A stretch of 64,000 nt of DNA from Rhodocyclales bacterium (GCA_016235165.1 JACRLX010000024.1:62001-126000); one strand, 5' to 3'; counted from the first letter of the stretch, positions 1-11,256 are shown. Program-made: numbers and translations. Notes: generated by a model not told the origin, from the sequence alone.

Positions 1-449
1 GGTACCGTCGCCAGATCAACCTTGATCCATTCCGCCAGTTCTACCATGGGCCATACCCCCTCGCCGATTTCGCCTATGCCTTGCAGGCAGAAGCGATAGC
101 CATGCTCACGCAGCCGGCGGCAGCGTTCGAGTGTGCCTTCGCCTCTCAACGCTTTGCCATCCACCTCCAGCACGACGGTTTTGGCCGGCAAAAATTCGAC
201 GAAATCCGCGCTCAGGAAATCGCCGTCGACGCGAATGAAGGTCAAGGCCTGGCCAAAAGCGTCCGCCAGCCCGAGTTCGGCAAAGGCCTTGCAGACCATG
301 TCGGCCGTAGCGATGGCATGATCGATCGGCGCCACCGCGGTATCGTGAAACTGGAGCTCATAACCTGTCAGGGATTGGCTGCCGTCAAGTATGGGCTGGC
401 GCCCGATGAACACTTCCCTGAGTTGATCCCGATCGGTGTCTGGCTTCAT
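1..449 (-). CDS. EAL/HDOD-type signalling protein, N-terminal part (runs off window)
   Basis: The frame opens at an ATG at 449 and stays open to the left edge, giving 149 residues of an incomplete protein. Its start (residues about 13-30, VFIGRQPILDGSQSLTGYEL) is the typical opening of YuxH-type proteins, which join a degenerate EAL domain to a C-terminal HDOD domain. Later segments (FIRVDGDFLSADF, KTVVLEV) fit EAL strands, but the canonical EAL catalytic motif is not intact, so a regulatory or binding role is more likely than c-di-GMP hydrolysis. The HDOD half would lie outside the window. The family call rests on motif recognition. Confidence 0.75.
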   Translation of the reverse strand, partial: MKPDTDRDQLREVFIGRQPILDGSQSLTGYELQFHDTAVAPIDHAIATADMVCKAFAELGLADAFGQALTFIRVDGDFLSADFVEFLPAKTVVLEVDGKALRGEGTLERCRRLREHGYRFCLQGIGEIGEGVWPMVELAEWIKVDLATV

Positions 450-506
450 GGTCTGGCAATCGACAGGTATTGGACTTGAGACCGGAGGATACCGGATGCT
501 GTGGGC

Positions 507-1082
507 TCAGCGCGCGATATGGGTCGCAATCCAGGCGCGCAGTGACGCGAGATCGCCGGCGAAATTGCCTGGCCGCATCAGGCTGACGCCAAACACATAG
601 GCGTAAAGCAGCAGGCTGCGCGCCTGTGCTTCCTCGTTGGGGAGTCCGCAGGCAAGGAATAGCCGGAAAGCGCAACGCAGGCGTTCAGCATCGACTTCCT
701 CGACCACCGCCACGGCTTGCGGGTCGCGCCGAGCCCAGTCCCGCACGGCGGCCTCGATGGCGATCCCCTTGCGGTTGCGTGCCGAAGAATAGACTTCGAT
801 GGTGTGGAGCAGGGCTTCGGCCTCGGCTCCCGGTGCGGCCTGAGTCTGCTTGCGGATGTCGCGGATGCGGCCGTCCTTCCAGAACTCGAGCACGGCACTC
901 TGTAGATCGCGCCTGTCCTTGAAATGCCAGTAAAAGCTGCCCTTGGTGACGCCCAGGCGCTTGGCCAGACCCTCGACCCGCAAGCGCTCCGCACCATGTT
1001 CGGCCAGGATGGCGATCGCGCCCCTGATCCAGGCATCGCGATCGAGCATGACGCGACTGACTTTGGCGGGTTTGTTTTCCAT
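507..1082 (-). CDS. TetR/AcrR-family transcriptional regulator
   Basis: 191 residues from the ATG at 1082. An upstream in-frame extension to 1235 has no family character and would cover the promoter region, so it was not used. The N-terminal helix-turn-helix is clear, with the recognition-helix signature VTKGSFYWHF at residues 45-54. The C-terminal two thirds is the variable ligand-binding domain. The gene is divergent from etfBA and is flanked by two matching inverted repeats (1079-1096 and 1131-1148), the first covering its own start codon. This suggests autoregulation and control of the electron-transfer flavoprotein genes. TetR regulators of fatty-acid oxidation commonly sense acyl-CoAs; the ligand here is unknown. 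Confidence 0.88.
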   Translation of the reverse strand: MENKPAKVSRVMLDRDAWIRGAIAILAEHGAERLRVEGLAKRLGVTKGSFYWHFKDRRDLQSAVLEFWKDGRIRDIRKQTQAAPGAEAEALLHTIEVYSSARNRKGIAIEAAVRDWARRDPQAVAVVEEVDAERLRCAFRLFLACGLPNEEAQARSLLLYAYVFGVSLMRPGNFAGDLASLRAWIATHIAR

Positions 1083-1148
1083 ACGGTTGGGTATTGAATT
1101 TTGTATTGCAATGCGGTAGTATCGCACAGTCCATACCGTAGCGTATGG
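1079..1148. promoter_or_regulatory. Divergent promoter region with two candidate TetR operators
   Basis: Two inverted repeats share one layout: CCATAC-N6-GTATTG at 1079-1096 (one arm mismatch) and CCATAC-N6-GTATGG at 1131-1148 (perfect). The first overlaps the start codon of the TetR gene and the second lies upstream of etfB. Their match in sequence and spacing suggests one dimeric protein binds both. This is inference; no core promoter could be assigned with certainty. Confidence 0.6.
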
Positions 1149-1212
1149 AAAGGTGGCCGTGGAATAGTGGCTACAATGCTTTTTTCGATCAGACAAAACT
1201 AAGGAGACCCGC

Positions 1213-1965
1213 TTGAAAATCCTCGTTCCGGTCAAGCGCGTGATTGACTACAACGTCAAGGTTCGCGTCAAGGCAGACGGCACTGGTGTCGATCTGGCGA
1301 ATGTGAAGATGTCGATGAATCCGTTCGACGAAATTGCCGTCGAGGAGGCCATGCGGCTCAAGGAAGGGGGCAAGGCAAGCGAAGTCGTCGCCGTCTCCTG
1401 CGGCCTCACCGCCTGCCAGGAAACCCTGCGTACCGCGATGGCGATCGGCGCCGACCGGTCCATCCTGGTCGAAACAGACGTCGAACTGCAGCCGCTGGCG
1501 GTGGCCAAGCTGCTGGCCGCCGTGGCGAAGAAGGAAGGCCCACAACTGATCATCCTCGGCAAGCAGGCGATCGACGACGACTCCAACCAGACCGGCCAGA
1601 TGCTGGCCGCCCTGCTCGGCTGGTCGCAGGCCACCTTCGCCTCGAAGGTGGTGATCGGCGAGGGCAAGGCCACGGTCACCCGCGAGATCGACGGCGGCCT
1701 CGAAACCCTGGAAATCAGCCTGCCGGCCATCGTCACCACCGACCTGCGCCTCAACGAGCCGCGCTACGCCACGCTGCCCAACATCATGAAGGCCAAGAAG
1801 AAGCCGTTGGAAGTGGTGAAGCCGGCCGACCTCGGCGTCGATGTCGCACCGCGTCTTGCCACGGTAAGCGTCGCCGAGCCGCCCAAGCGCAGTGCCGGTA
1901 TCAAGGTGGCCGATGTCGCCGCCCTGGTCGATAAACTCAAGAACGAAGCCAAGGTGATCGCATGA
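1213..1965 (+). CDS. etfB: Electron transfer flavoprotein subunit beta
   Basis: 250 residues, the usual EtfB length. It starts at a TTG at 1213, preceded by AAGGAG at 1201-1206. The opening [14 protein letters not shown] and the segment [16 protein letters not shown] are characteristic of the AMP-binding small subunit. With EtfA it forms a cytoplasmic FAD/AMP heterodimer that takes electrons from acyl-CoA dehydrogenases and hands them to ETF:quinone oxidoreductase, which is encoded at 5465-7096. The stop overlaps the etfA start by 4 nt (ATGA), indicating translational coupling. The TTG start may lower expression or may be an annotation choice, but no better ATG is available. Confidence 0.97.
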   Translation: MKILVPVKRVIDYNVKVRVKADGTGVDLANVKMSMNPFDEIAVEEAMRLKEGGKASEVVAVSCGLTACQETLRTAMAIGADRSILVETDVELQPLAVAKLLAAVAKKEGPQLIILGKQAIDDDSNQTGQMLAALLGWSQATFASKVVIGEGKATVTREIDGGLETLEISLPAIVTTDLRLNEPRYATLPNIMKAKKKPLEVVKPADLGVDVAPRLATVSVAEPPKRSAGIKVADVAALVDKLKNEAKVIA

Positions 1966-2894
1966 GCCTCCTCGTCATTGCAGAACACGATAACGCCAGC
2001 CTCAAGGCGGCAACGCTCAATGCCATTTCCGCCGCTGCGAAAATCGGCGGTGATATCCATGTTCTCGTCGCCGGCAGCGGCTGCGGGGCGGTGGCCGAAC
2101 AGGCGGCGAAGGTCGCCGGCGTGGCCAAGGTGCGGGTTGCCGACGCCGCCCATTACGGTGATCAGACCGCCGAGAATCTGTCTGCCCTGATCGTTGCCAA
2201 TGCGTCCGGCTACAGCCACATCCTGGCCCCGGCGACCAGCATCGGCAAGAACACCCTGCCGCGCGTCGCCGCCCTGCTGGATGTGGCGCAGATCTCCGAA
2301 ATCATCAGCGTGATCGACGCCGATACCTTTGTCCGTCCGATCTATGCCGGCAATGCCATGGCTACCGTGAAGTCGGCCGATGCCGTCAAGGTGATCACGG
2401 TGCGCACCACCGGTTTCGATGCCGTGGCGGCCACCGGCGGCAATGCGGCGGTCGAGCCGCTGTCGGCGGGTGCCGACCTGGGGCAAGCGAAACTCGTCAG
2501 CCGTGAGTTGACCAAGTCGGCGCGGCCCGAACTGGGTGCCGCCAAGATCATCGTTTCCGGTGGTCGCGGCATGGGCAGCGGCGAGAACTACCACAAGCTG
2601 CTGGAACCGCTGGCGGACAAGCTCGGCGCGGCGATGGGTGCCTCGCGAGCAGCCGTCGATGCCGGCTTCGTGCCCAACGATTACCAGGTTGGCCAGACCG
2701 GGAAGATCGTGGCGCCCCAGCTCTACGTCGCGATCGGTATTTCCGGCGCGATCCAGCACCTGGCCGGCATGAAGGATTCCAAGGTGATCGTGGCGATCAA
2801 CAAGGATCCGGATGCGCCGATCTTCCAGGTGGCGGACTATGGCCTGGTGGCCGACTTGTTCACCGTTGTACCGGAACTCGTCGCCGCTCTGTAA
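1962..2894 (+). CDS. etfA: Electron transfer flavoprotein subunit alpha
   Basis: 310 residues, full length. The N-terminal half is the alpha/beta domain that packs on EtfB. The C-terminal half carries the conserved FAD-binding region, with GQTGKIVAP and GISGAIQH followed by [21 protein letters not shown]. It begins within the etfB stop codon. The product carries the redox-active FAD of the ETF dimer. It is followed after 12 nt by a remnant permease gene and then by an acyl-CoA dehydrogenase, consistent with a beta-oxidation-type operon under the divergent TetR regulator. Confidence 0.97.
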   Translation: MSLLVIAEHDNASLKAATLNAISAAAKIGGDIHVLVAGSGCGAVAEQAAKVAGVAKVRVADAAHYGDQTAENLSALIVANASGYSHILAPATSIGKNTLPRVAALLDVAQISEIISVIDADTFVRPIYAGNAMATVKSADAVKVITVRTTGFDAVAATGGNAAVEPLSAGADLGQAKLVSRELTKSARPELGAAKIIVSGGRGMGSGENYHKLLEPLADKLGAAMGASRAAVDAGFVPNDYQVGQTGKIVAPQLYVAIGISGAIQHLAGMKDSKVIVAINKDPDAPIFQVADYGLVADLFTVVPELVAAL

Positions 2895-2906
2895 ACCTCA
2901 ACCGGC

Positions 2907-3239
2907 ATGAACTTCCCCGACGCCCTGTTTCCGCAAGCCTGGGCGCTCGGGGCCTGGTTGCCGCTGATCGCTGCCCGGCCGTGGTGCCTGCGCACCACGG
3001 CCGGGCAGCGACTCACCGATTCAAGTCAGCTCAATGTCTGGCTCGGCGGCGTCGTGTTGCTGATCCTTGTCTGGAGCATGAAGGCCGGCGTCAAGCCGGG
3101 CCTCGATCTCCACTTGCTGGGTGCCACCCTGTTCACGCTGTTGATCACCGTGATGCTGGTGTATCTGCCGCACTGGGTCGGATCCTTCGACGACAGGCGC
3201 TATCTCTCTTGCACAAATAATCCACGGAGTAGTTCATGA
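2907..3239 (+). CDS. COG3235/CbiM-like membrane permease gene with an internal deletion
   Basis: 110 residues in an intact frame. Residues 1-80 (from MNFPDALFPQAW through QLNVWLGG, KAGVKPGLDLHLLGATLFTLL) match the N-terminal half of the COG3235 energy-coupling-factor-like permeases as I recall them, which are about 220 residues. The chain then jumps to VMLVYLPHWVGSFDDRRYL, which resembles the extreme C-terminus of the same family. The middle, roughly 110 residues holding several membrane helices, is missing, yet the frame is kept. A short non-family tail follows and overlaps the next start by 4 nt. It is probably non-functional as a transporter. It could persist because it carries the ribosome site (GGAG) of the downstream gene. 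Confidence 0.6.
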   Translation: MNFPDALFPQAWALGAWLPLIAARPWCLRTTAGQRLTDSSQLNVWLGGVVLLILVWSMKAGVKPGLDLHLLGATLFTLLITVMLVYLPHWVGSFDDRRYLSCTNNPRSSS

Positions 3240-5026
3240 GTTCCTATGTTGCCCCGCTGAAGGACATGATGTTCGTACTGACCGAGTTGGCCGGCCTCGA
3301 TAAGGTCGCCGCGCTGCCCGGCTATGAAGAAGCCAGTCTGGACGTGGTCGAGGCGATTCTCGATGAATCCGCCAAGTTCACCGGCGGCGTGCTGGATCCG
3401 CTGAACTGGAGCGGCGATCAGGAGGGCGCCAAATGGGCCGACAAGGCCGTGATCATGCCCAAGGGCTTCAAGGAAGCTTATGCGCAGTTTGTCGACAACG
3501 GCTGGAATGCGCTCGGCGGCAATCCCGAGTTCGGTGGACAGGGATTGCCCAAGGTGGTCTCTGCGGCAGTACAGGAGATGTGGAAGTCGGCCAACATGTC
3601 GTTCTCGCTCTGTCCGCTGTTGACCCTTGGTGCGATCGAAGCCCTGGAACTGGCGGGCAGCGACGAACAGAAGGCGATGTACCTGCCCAATATGGTATCG
3701 GGCAAGTGGACCGGCACCATGAACATTACCGAGCCGCAGGCGGGTTCCGATCTCGCGGCCATCCGTTCCCGCGCGGTGCCCCAGGGTGACGGCAGCTACC
3801 GCATCTTCGGCCAGAAGATCTTCATCACCTATGGCGACCACGACATGGCGGAGAACACCATTCATCTGGTGCTGGCGCGCACGCCGGCTGGGCCGGAGGG
3901 TGTCAAGGGGATTTCCCTGTTCGTGGTGCCGAAGTTCCTGGTCAATGCCGACGGCACGCTGGGGGACCGCAACGATGTGTATTGCGTGTCGATCGAACAC
4001 AAGCTGGGTATTCACGCCAGCCCGACCTGCGTCATGGTCCATGGCGACAATGGCGGCTCCATCGGGACCCTGGTGGGCAAGGAGAACGAGGGCCTCAAGT
4101 ACATGTTCGTCATGATGAATGCGGCCCGTTTTGCCGTCGGTCTGGAGGGCCTCGCCGTCACCGAGCGCGCCTACCAGCATGCCGTTGCCTATGCGCGCGA
4201 TCGCGTCCAGGGCCGGGCGATCGAGGGATCATCGGCACCCGTGGCGATCATCCGCCACCCGGATATCCGACGCATGCTGATGCTGATGCGCTCCCATGTC
4301 GAAGCGATGCGCGCGCTGGCCTACGCCGTGGCGGCGGCCCACGATGCCTCGCACCGGCATCCCGATGAGGCACAGCGGGCGCAGAACCAGGCTTTTGTCG
4401 ACCTGATGATTCCGGTGGTCAAGGGCTGGAGTACCGAAACGGGAAATGCCATGAGCTATCTGGGGGTACAGGTGCATGGCGGCATGGGTTTTGTCGAGGA
4501 GACGGGGGCCGCGCAGTACATGCGCGATGCCCGCATCACCACCATCTACGAAGGCACCACAGGCATCCAGGCCAATGACTTGATGGGCCGCAAGATCGCG
4601 CGTGAGGGCGGCGCGACGGCCAAGGCCGTGATCGCCATGATGCGTGCTACGCAACAGGAAGCGGCGGCGCAGTCCGGGCCCGTATTTGCCGCGATTGCTT
4701 CAGCGCTGGGGCGGGGTATCGACGCCGTGAGCGAGGCTACCGACTACATCGTCGCCAGCTATGGCAGGGATGTGCGCGCCGTCGCTGCCGGTGCCGTGCC
4801 TTTCCTGCACCTGATGGGAAACGTGTCCGGCGGCTGGATGATGGCGCGCGCCGCGCTGGTGGCGCAAGGGAAGATCGTCGGCGGCGAAGGAGATCCCTTC
4901 TATCCGGCCAAGATCGCCACCGCGCGTTTCTACGCGGAGCATGTCATGGCGGCAGCGCCAGGTTTGGCGCGGGTGGTTGTCGAAGCCGGAAGCAGCGCCC
5001 TGGCGCTTGACGAAGCGATGTTTTGA
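3236..5026 (+). CDS. Acyl-CoA dehydrogenase, long (about 600 residue) type
   Basis: 596 residues, typical of the AidB/DmdC-like long acyl-CoA dehydrogenases, which add an N-terminal helical and a C-terminal domain to the core. Seen are the FAD/substrate segments MNITEPQAGSDLAAIRSRA and IFITYGDHD, and the region TTIYEGTTGIQANDLMGRK, where Glu439 is the expected catalytic base. The ribosome site GGAG lies 7 nt before the ATG. It oxidises an acyl-CoA to the enoyl-CoA and passes electrons to the ETF encoded just upstream. Chain-length preference cannot be read from sequence. Location downstream of etfBA argues for co-transcription. Confidence 0.92.
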   Translation: MSSYVAPLKDMMFVLTELAGLDKVAALPGYEEASLDVVEAILDESAKFTGGVLDPLNWSGDQEGAKWADKAVIMPKGFKEAYAQFVDNGWNALGGNPEFGGQGLPKVVSAAVQEMWKSANMSFSLCPLLTLGAIEALELAGSDEQKAMYLPNMVSGKWTGTMNITEPQAGSDLAAIRSRAVPQGDGSYRIFGQKIFITYGDHDMAENTIHLVLARTPAGPEGVKGISLFVVPKFLVNADGTLGDRNDVYCVSIEHKLGIHASPTCVMVHGDNGGSIGTLVGKENEGLKYMFVMMNAARFAVGLEGLAVTERAYQHAVAYARDRVQGRAIEGSSAPVAIIRHPDIRRMLMLMRSHVEAMRALAYAVAAAHDASHRHPDEAQRAQNQAFVDLMIPVVKGWSTETGNAMSYLGVQVHGGMGFVEETGAAQYMRDARITTIYEGTTGIQANDLMGRKIAREGGATAKAVIAMMRATQQEAAAQSGPVFAAIASALGRGIDAVSEATDYIVASYGRDVRAVAAGAVPFLHLMGNVSGGWMMARAALVAQGKIVGGEGDPFYPAKIATARFYAEHVMAAAPGLARVVVEAGSSALALDEAMF

Positions 5027-5054
5027 TCGGGGACTGGTTCGGCTCGGGCCGGGC

Positions 5055-5429
5055 TCAGGCCTGGTTCCGCGCCATGTGTCTTTGCAGGGCGGCACACAGA
5101 GCCAGCAGTTCGCGTTCCACGGTGTCGAGCAGTTCGGGCTGATAGGCCGAATTTCGGCAAGCCTCGTGCAAACGGGCGGCTGCCTCCTGGAGCGGACGGG
5201 CACCGAAGTTTGCCGCCAGTCCCTTATAGGTATGTCCCAGGCGGCCGAGTCGTTCGAGGTCTCCCGTCGTGGCGGCGGAATGCATTTGCTCCAGGTCGCC
5301 GGGAGCAAGCTGAAGGAACTCGTCGGCGATTATCGCGATTATTTCTGCATCGGCCTCATTCACCGCGCCTGCATAGTCGAAGCTCGATGAATCCGGATCC
5401 GTCTTTGGTGCAGGAATGCGTGTATGCAT
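5055..5429 (-). CDS. Hpt domain phosphotransfer protein
   Basis: 124 residues, a stand-alone histidine-phosphotransfer domain. The signature LGHTYKGLAANFGA places the phospho-accepting histidine at His66, and the surrounding sequence is helical throughout, as expected for a four-helix Hpt bundle. No kinase or response regulator is adjacent, so the partner in its phosphorelay is unknown. It is convergent with the acyl-CoA dehydrogenase and sits downstream of the ETF:quinone oxidoreductase gene on the same strand, with a gap of 35 nt. Co-transcription is possible but carries no functional implication. Confidence 0.85.
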   Translation of the reverse strand: MHTRIPAPKTDPDSSSFDYAGAVNEADAEIIAIIADEFLQLAPGDLEQMHSAATTGDLERLGRLGHTYKGLAANFGARPLQEAAARLHEACRNSAYQPELLDTVERELLALCAALQRHMARNQA

Positions 5430-5464
5430 GGCCCGGAGGGATACTCATCGCGCCGTCGGCATGC

Positions 5465-7096
5465 TTACATCTGGGCATAGATCGGGCCTTCGCCGCCCTG
5501 CGGCACGACCCAGGTGATGTTCTGCGTCGGATCCTTGATGTCGCAGGTCTTGCAATGCACGCAGTTCTGCGCATTGATCTGCAAGCGCGGGTTGGCGCCG
5601 GACTCGTCCCGCACGATCTCGTAGACGCCGGCCGGGCAGTAGCGCTGTTCGGGAGCATCGTAGAGCGCCAGGTTGGTGGCGATGGGAACTGCCGCATCCT
5701 TGAGTTGCAGATGGCAGGGCTGGTCTTCCTCGTGGTTGGTGTTGGAGAGGAAAACCGAGGACAAGCGATCGAAGGTCAGCACGCCGTCCGGCTTCTCGTA
5801 GGCGATCGGCTTGCATTCGGCGGCCGGCTTCAGCTTGAGGTGGTCTGCCGTGTTGTGCATGGTCCACGGCGCCTTGCCGCGCAACAAGACCTGGTCGACG
5901 CCAAATCCGATGGAACCCGTCCACAATCCCTTTGCCATCCAGGGTTTGAAATTGCGTGCCGTATGCAGTTCCTCGTACAGCCAGGAGGCACGGAACATTT
6001 CCGGATAATCGCTCAGACTGTCTCCGGATCGACCGGCGCTCAGCGCGGCGGCCGCCGCTTCCGCCGCCAGCATGCCGCTCTTGATTGCCGCGTGGCTGCC
6101 CTTGATGCGCGAGGCGACCAGCATGCCGGCGTCGTCACCGATCAATGCGCCGCCGGGGAAATCCAGCTTGGGCAGCGATTGCAGGCCACCCGCCGCCAGC
6201 GCGCGTGCGCCATAGGCCAGGCGCTTGCCGTCCTTGAACAGGGGGGCGATCTGCGGGTGGGTCTTCAGGCGCTGCATTTCCTCGAAAGGCGAGAGATGCG
6301 GATTCCTGTAGCCGAGGCCGACCACCTGGCCGATCGAGACCAGATTGTTGCCGAAGTGATAGATGAAGCCGCCGCCATAGGTGTCCGAGGCCATCGGCCA
6401 GCCGAAGGTGTGCCAGACCAGGCCCTGCTCGTGCTGTTCCGGGTCGATCTCCCACAGCTCCTTGATGCCGATGGCGTAGGTTTGCGGGTCGGAGCCGGCG
6501 CGCAGGTCGAACCTGGCTTCGACCTGCTTGCCAAGATGACCTCGGCATCCTTCGGCGAACAGCGTGTACTTGGCCAGCAACTCCATTCCTGGCTGGTGAG
6601 CCGGGCCAGGTTGTCCGTCGCGGGTGATGCCCATGTCGCCGGTGGCGACGCCGCGTACCGCACCTTTGTCGTCGTAGAGGACTTCCGCACCGGCGAATCC
6701 CGGATAGACCTCGACGCCAAGCGCTTCCGCCTGTGCGCCGAGCCAGCGACAAACCTGCCCCAGGCTGATCACATAGTTGCCGTGATTCTTGAAGCAGCCG
6801 GGCAGGGCAAAGACCGGCAGATCGACGAAGCCGTGGCGCGTCAGGAAGGTAAACCGGTCGCGCGTCACCGGAGTTTCCAGTGGTGCGCCCTGTTCCTTCC
6901 AGTCCGGAAACAGTTCCGTAATCGCGCGCGGATCCATCACGGCGCCGGACAATATGTGGGCCCCGATTTCGGAACCCTTTTCGATCAGGCAGACATTGAT
7001 TTCGGGGTTGATCTGCTTGAGTCGGATCGCCGCGGACAGGCCGGCCGGACCGCCACCGACAACGACGACATCGAACTCCATGGACTCGCGCTGCAT
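5465..7096 (-). CDS. Electron transfer flavoprotein:ubiquinone oxidoreductase
   Basis: 543 residues, full length. It opens with an FAD-binding motif (VVVVGGGPAGLSAAIRL) and ends with a ferredoxin-like 4Fe-4S domain whose ligands are Cys487, Cys512, Cys515 and Cys518 (CPAGVYEI, CVHCKTCDIKDP). The enzyme is a monotopic inner-membrane protein that takes electrons from reduced ETF and delivers them to ubiquinone, so it completes the route from the acyl-CoA dehydrogenase and EtfBA encoded next door. The start at 7096 has GAGG upstream; an ATG six codons in is an alternative. It is divergent from the thioesterase gene. Confidence 0.96.
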   Translation of the reverse strand: MQRESMEFDVVVVGGGPAGLSAAIRLKQINPEINVCLIEKGSEIGAHILSGAVMDPRAITELFPDWKEQGAPLETPVTRDRFTFLTRHGFVDLPVFALPGCFKNHGNYVISLGQVCRWLGAQAEALGVEVYPGFAGAEVLYDDKGAVRGVATGDMGITRDGQPGPAHQPGMELLAKYTLFAEGCRGHLGKQVEARFDLRAGSDPQTYAIGIKELWEIDPEQHEQGLVWHTFGWPMASDTYGGGFIYHFGNNLVSIGQVVGLGYRNPHLSPFEEMQRLKTHPQIAPLFKDGKRLAYGARALAAGGLQSLPKLDFPGGALIGDDAGMLVASRIKGSHAAIKSGMLAAEAAAAALSAGRSGDSLSDYPEMFRASWLYEELHTARNFKPWMAKGLWTGSIGFGVDQVLLRGKAPWTMHNTADHLKLKPAAECKPIAYEKPDGVLTFDRLSSVFLSNTNHEEDQPCHLQLKDAAVPIATNLALYDAPEQRYCPAGVYEIVRDESGANPRLQINAQNCVHCKTCDIKDPTQNITWVVPQGGEGPIYAQM

Positions 7097-7128
7097 GCTG
7101 ACCTCGATCGATTGAATTGATCCGACGA

Positions 7129-7136
7129 TTATAATC
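7129..7136. promoter_or_regulatory. Palindromic -10-like element between divergent genes
   Basis: ATTATAAT reads the same on both strands and contains TATAAT either way. It could serve as a shared -10 for the oxidoreductase (minus) and thioesterase (plus) genes. No good -35 element was found at standard spacing for either direction, so this is weak. Confidence 0.3.
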
Positions 7137-7169
7137 TTGAACCATCCTTCAATCCGAGGCGACCGCCTG

Positions 7170-7577
7170 ATGGAACACCACCGAAAGCTTGTTTACAGCA
7201 ACCGGATGCCGATTCGCTGGGGCGATCAGGATGCCATGGGCCATGTCAATAACACGGTCTATTTCCGCTACATGGAGCAGGCCCGCATCGAGTGGCTGGA
7301 AAGCTTCGGCTTCGGTACCTCGGCGACACAGACCGAAGGTCCGGTAATCGTTAACGCCAGTTGCACCTTCCTCGTACCGGTTACCTACCCGGGAATCATC
7401 GAGTGCAGGATGTACTGCGGCCATGCGGGGCGCAGCAGCATACCCACTTACTATGAGATGCGTGTGGTCGGCGAGGATCGCATTTATGCCGAAGGCGCGG
7501 CGAAGCTGGTATGGATCAATCCGCAAACCGGCAAGTCGATCCCGCTTCCCGATGCGATGCGAACCGCCACGCTCTAA
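7170..7577 (+). CDS. Acyl-CoA thioesterase, 4HBT (hot-dog) family
   Basis: 135 residues from the ATG at 7170, which has GAGG at 7156-7159. An in-frame TTG at 7137 would add 11 residues but lies in the promoter region. The hot-dog signature is clear: [24 protein letters not shown], with Asp21 the expected catalytic residue, as in YbgC/FadM-like enzymes. It hydrolyses an acyl-CoA to free acid and CoA; the substrate is not evident. The gap of 17 nt to acetoacetyl-CoA synthetase suggests one operon, which could cycle short-chain acyl groups between acid and CoA ester. Confidence 0.85.
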   Translation: MEHHRKLVYSNRMPIRWGDQDAMGHVNNTVYFRYMEQARIEWLESFGFGTSATQTEGPVIVNASCTFLVPVTYPGIIECRMYCGHAGRSSIPTYYEMRVVGEDRIYAEGAAKLVWINPQTGKSIPLPDAMRTATL

Positions 7578-7594
7578 TCGGCAAGGACTTCCTC

Positions 7595-9583
<1,989 letters not shown>

Positions 9584-9584
9584 A

Positions 9585-9606
9585 AGTCGGCGCTGGCGGC
9601 ACGGCG
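9585..9606 (+). repeat. Dispersed 22-bp repeat, copy 1
   Basis: AGTCGGCGCTGGCGGCACGG then CG, intergenic, between the acetoacetyl-CoA synthetase stop and the converging rlmJ gene. It is identical to the copy at 35026. Close copies occur at 24078, 42336 and 47818, and a weaker one at 32497. No function is known to me. Confidence 0.7.
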
Positions 9607-9634
9607 AGTCTCCTCTTTCCGCGGGGGCATATTT

Positions 9635-10498
9635 TTACGCCGAGGCCTGTGAGCCGGCGCCAGTCGATTCGAGCAGTTCCCAGCTTGCCTTCGCGTCCAC
9701 CGCCAGTACCTCGGTCAGCCAGGGCAGGGAATCTTGCAGAGCCTGTTTCAGGGTCCAGGGCGGATTGAGCACGAACATCGCGCTGCCGCTCATGCCGTGT
9801 CCCTTGGTTGCGGGCGCGCGTACGTGGAGGCTGGCCTGGAGCCAGTCACCGGGGAGTTTGCGGAGTTTTTCCGGCAGCGCGCGGGCGTCGATACTTGGCA
9901 GGAAAGGCAGCCAGACCAGGTAGGTTCCGGTGGCAAATCGCTTGACGCCATCTTTGAGGGCCGCAAGCACGCGCGGGTAGTCGCTCTTGATTTCATAGGA
10001 AGGGTCGATCAGTACCAGGCCCCGCCGCGAGGCGGGCGGGAGCGCGGCTTTCATCACCTCGAAGCCATCCTGCTGCTCGACCTTGATGCGGCGCCCGCCA
10101 TCCTTGAATTCGCGCCGCAAGAGCGCGAAGTCGGTGGAATGAAGTTCGCATAGTCGCAAGCTGTCGTTTTCGCGGGCAAAGTGGGCCGCCAGCCAGGGCG
10201 AGCCGGGATAGCGCCGCAGCTTCAAGCCACCATTGGCAGCCTGCAATGCGTCCATATAGGGCTTCATCGGCGCCGGCAGGTCGAGGCGATTCCACAGGCG
10301 GGCAATTCCGTCGATGTATTCGCTGGTCTTCCTTGCCTGCTCCGAATCGATGGCGTACATGCCGGCACCGGCATGGGTATCGAGCACGAGGTAGGGCTTG
10401 TCCTTGCCGTTCAGGTGTTGCAGGCAAAGGCTCAAGACCAGGTGCTTCAGGATGTCGGCGTGGTTGCCGGCGTGAAAGGCGTGGCGGTAGCTGAGCAT
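9635..10498 (-). CDS. rlmJ: 23S rRNA (adenine-N6)-methyltransferase RlmJ
   Basis: 287 residues. The opening [19 protein letters not shown] is diagnostic for the RlmJ (YhiR/ComJ) family, followed by the SAM-binding segment [10 protein letters not shown] and the catalytic motif LVLIDPSYE, a DPPY variant. In E. coli the enzyme methylates A2030 of 23S rRNA; the family has also been linked to use of DNA as a nutrient. It is convergent with the acetoacetyl-CoA synthetase gene and divergent from rluF with only about 20 nt between starts, so the two promoters must overlap one another's coding regions. Confidence 0.94.
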   Translation of the reverse strand: MLSYRHAFHAGNHADILKHLVLSLCLQHLNGKDKPYLVLDTHAGAGMYAIDSEQARKTSEYIDGIARLWNRLDLPAPMKPYMDALQAANGGLKLRRYPGSPWLAAHFARENDSLRLCELHSTDFALLRREFKDGGRRIKVEQQDGFEVMKAALPPASRRGLVLIDPSYEIKSDYPRVLAALKDGVKRFATGTYLVWLPFLPSIDARALPEKLRKLPGDWLQASLHVRAPATKGHGMSGSAMFVLNPPWTLKQALQDSLPWLTEVLAVDAKASWELLESTGAGSQASA

Positions 10499-10521
10499 GG
10501 CGGGCGATAGAATCGGTGTCC

Positions 10522-11256
10522 ATGAATGATACGCAGGGTATCCGGGTTTCCAAACTTCTGGCCGAACGCGGCCTGTGTTCCCGTCGCGAGGCAGACGCCT
10601 ACATCGAACGCGGATTGGTCTTTGTCGATGGCAAGCGAGTTACCGAACTGGGGACTCGCGCTGCCCCCGACGCGGTGATAACGCTGGCGGCCGAGGCACG
10701 CGCCAATCAGGCGAAACAGGCTACGGTGCTGCTGCACAAGCCGATCGGATTTGTGTCGGGTCAGGCGGAAGACGGCCATCAAGCGGCGATGAGCCTGATT
10801 TTGGCGAAGACCCAAGCGGCCGGCGAGACGCAGCGCTTCCAGCCATCGCTGCTCAGGGGCATGGCGCCGGCCGGACGCCTGGATATCGAATCCACCGGAC
10901 TTCTGGTGCTGACCCAGGACGGTCGCGTTGCTCGCCAACTGATAGGCGATGACTCCCGGGTCGAGAAAGAGTATCTGGTGCGGGTGGACGGTAGCCTTGA
11001 CCTACGGGGTCTGGCCTTGCTGAACCATGGTCTGGAACTCGATGGTCGCAAGCTTCGGCCGGCCAAGGTCGCGTGGGCCAATCCTGACCAGTTGCGCTTT
11101 GTCCTGACCGAGGGCCGCAAACGGCAGATCCGGCGCATGTGCGAACTGGTAGGCCTGCGGGTGACCGGCCTCAAGCGCGTGCGCATCGGCCGGGTGCGGC
11201 TGGGCGAACTTCCGCTCGGTCAGTGGCGCTTCCTGCGGGAGGCGGAGCGCTTTTGA
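10522..11256 (+). CDS. rluF: 23S rRNA pseudouridine synthase, RluF type
   Basis: 244 residues from the ATG at 10522; a GTG two codons earlier is also possible. The N-terminal S4 RNA-binding domain ([33 protein letters not shown]) is followed by the RsuA/RluB-type catalytic domain, with catalytic Asp121 in [19 protein letters not shown] and the later motif [14 protein letters not shown]. RluF modifies U2604 of 23S rRNA in E. coli. The specific subgroup within the RsuA family is inferred from overall resemblance and is less certain than the reaction. A second family member, RluB, is encoded at 49159. Confidence 0.85.
   Translation: MNDTQGIRVSKLLAERGLCSRREADAYIERGLVFVDGKRVTELGTRAAPDAVITLAAEARANQAKQATVLLHKPIGFVSGQAEDGHQAAMSLILAKTQAAGETQRFQPSLLRGMAPAGRLDIESTGLLVLTQDGRVARQLIGDDSRVEKEYLVRVDGSLDLRGLALLNHGLELDGRKLRPAKVAWANPDQLRFVLTEGRKRQIRRMCELVGLRVTGLKRVRIGRVRLGELPLGQWRFLREAERF

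Noticed and set aside
5210-7120. Open frame of 636 codons on the plus strand
   Set aside because: It lies opposite the Hpt and ETF:quinone oxidoreductase genes, both with clear motifs. The translation has no recognisable family pattern and reflects GC-rich codon bias.
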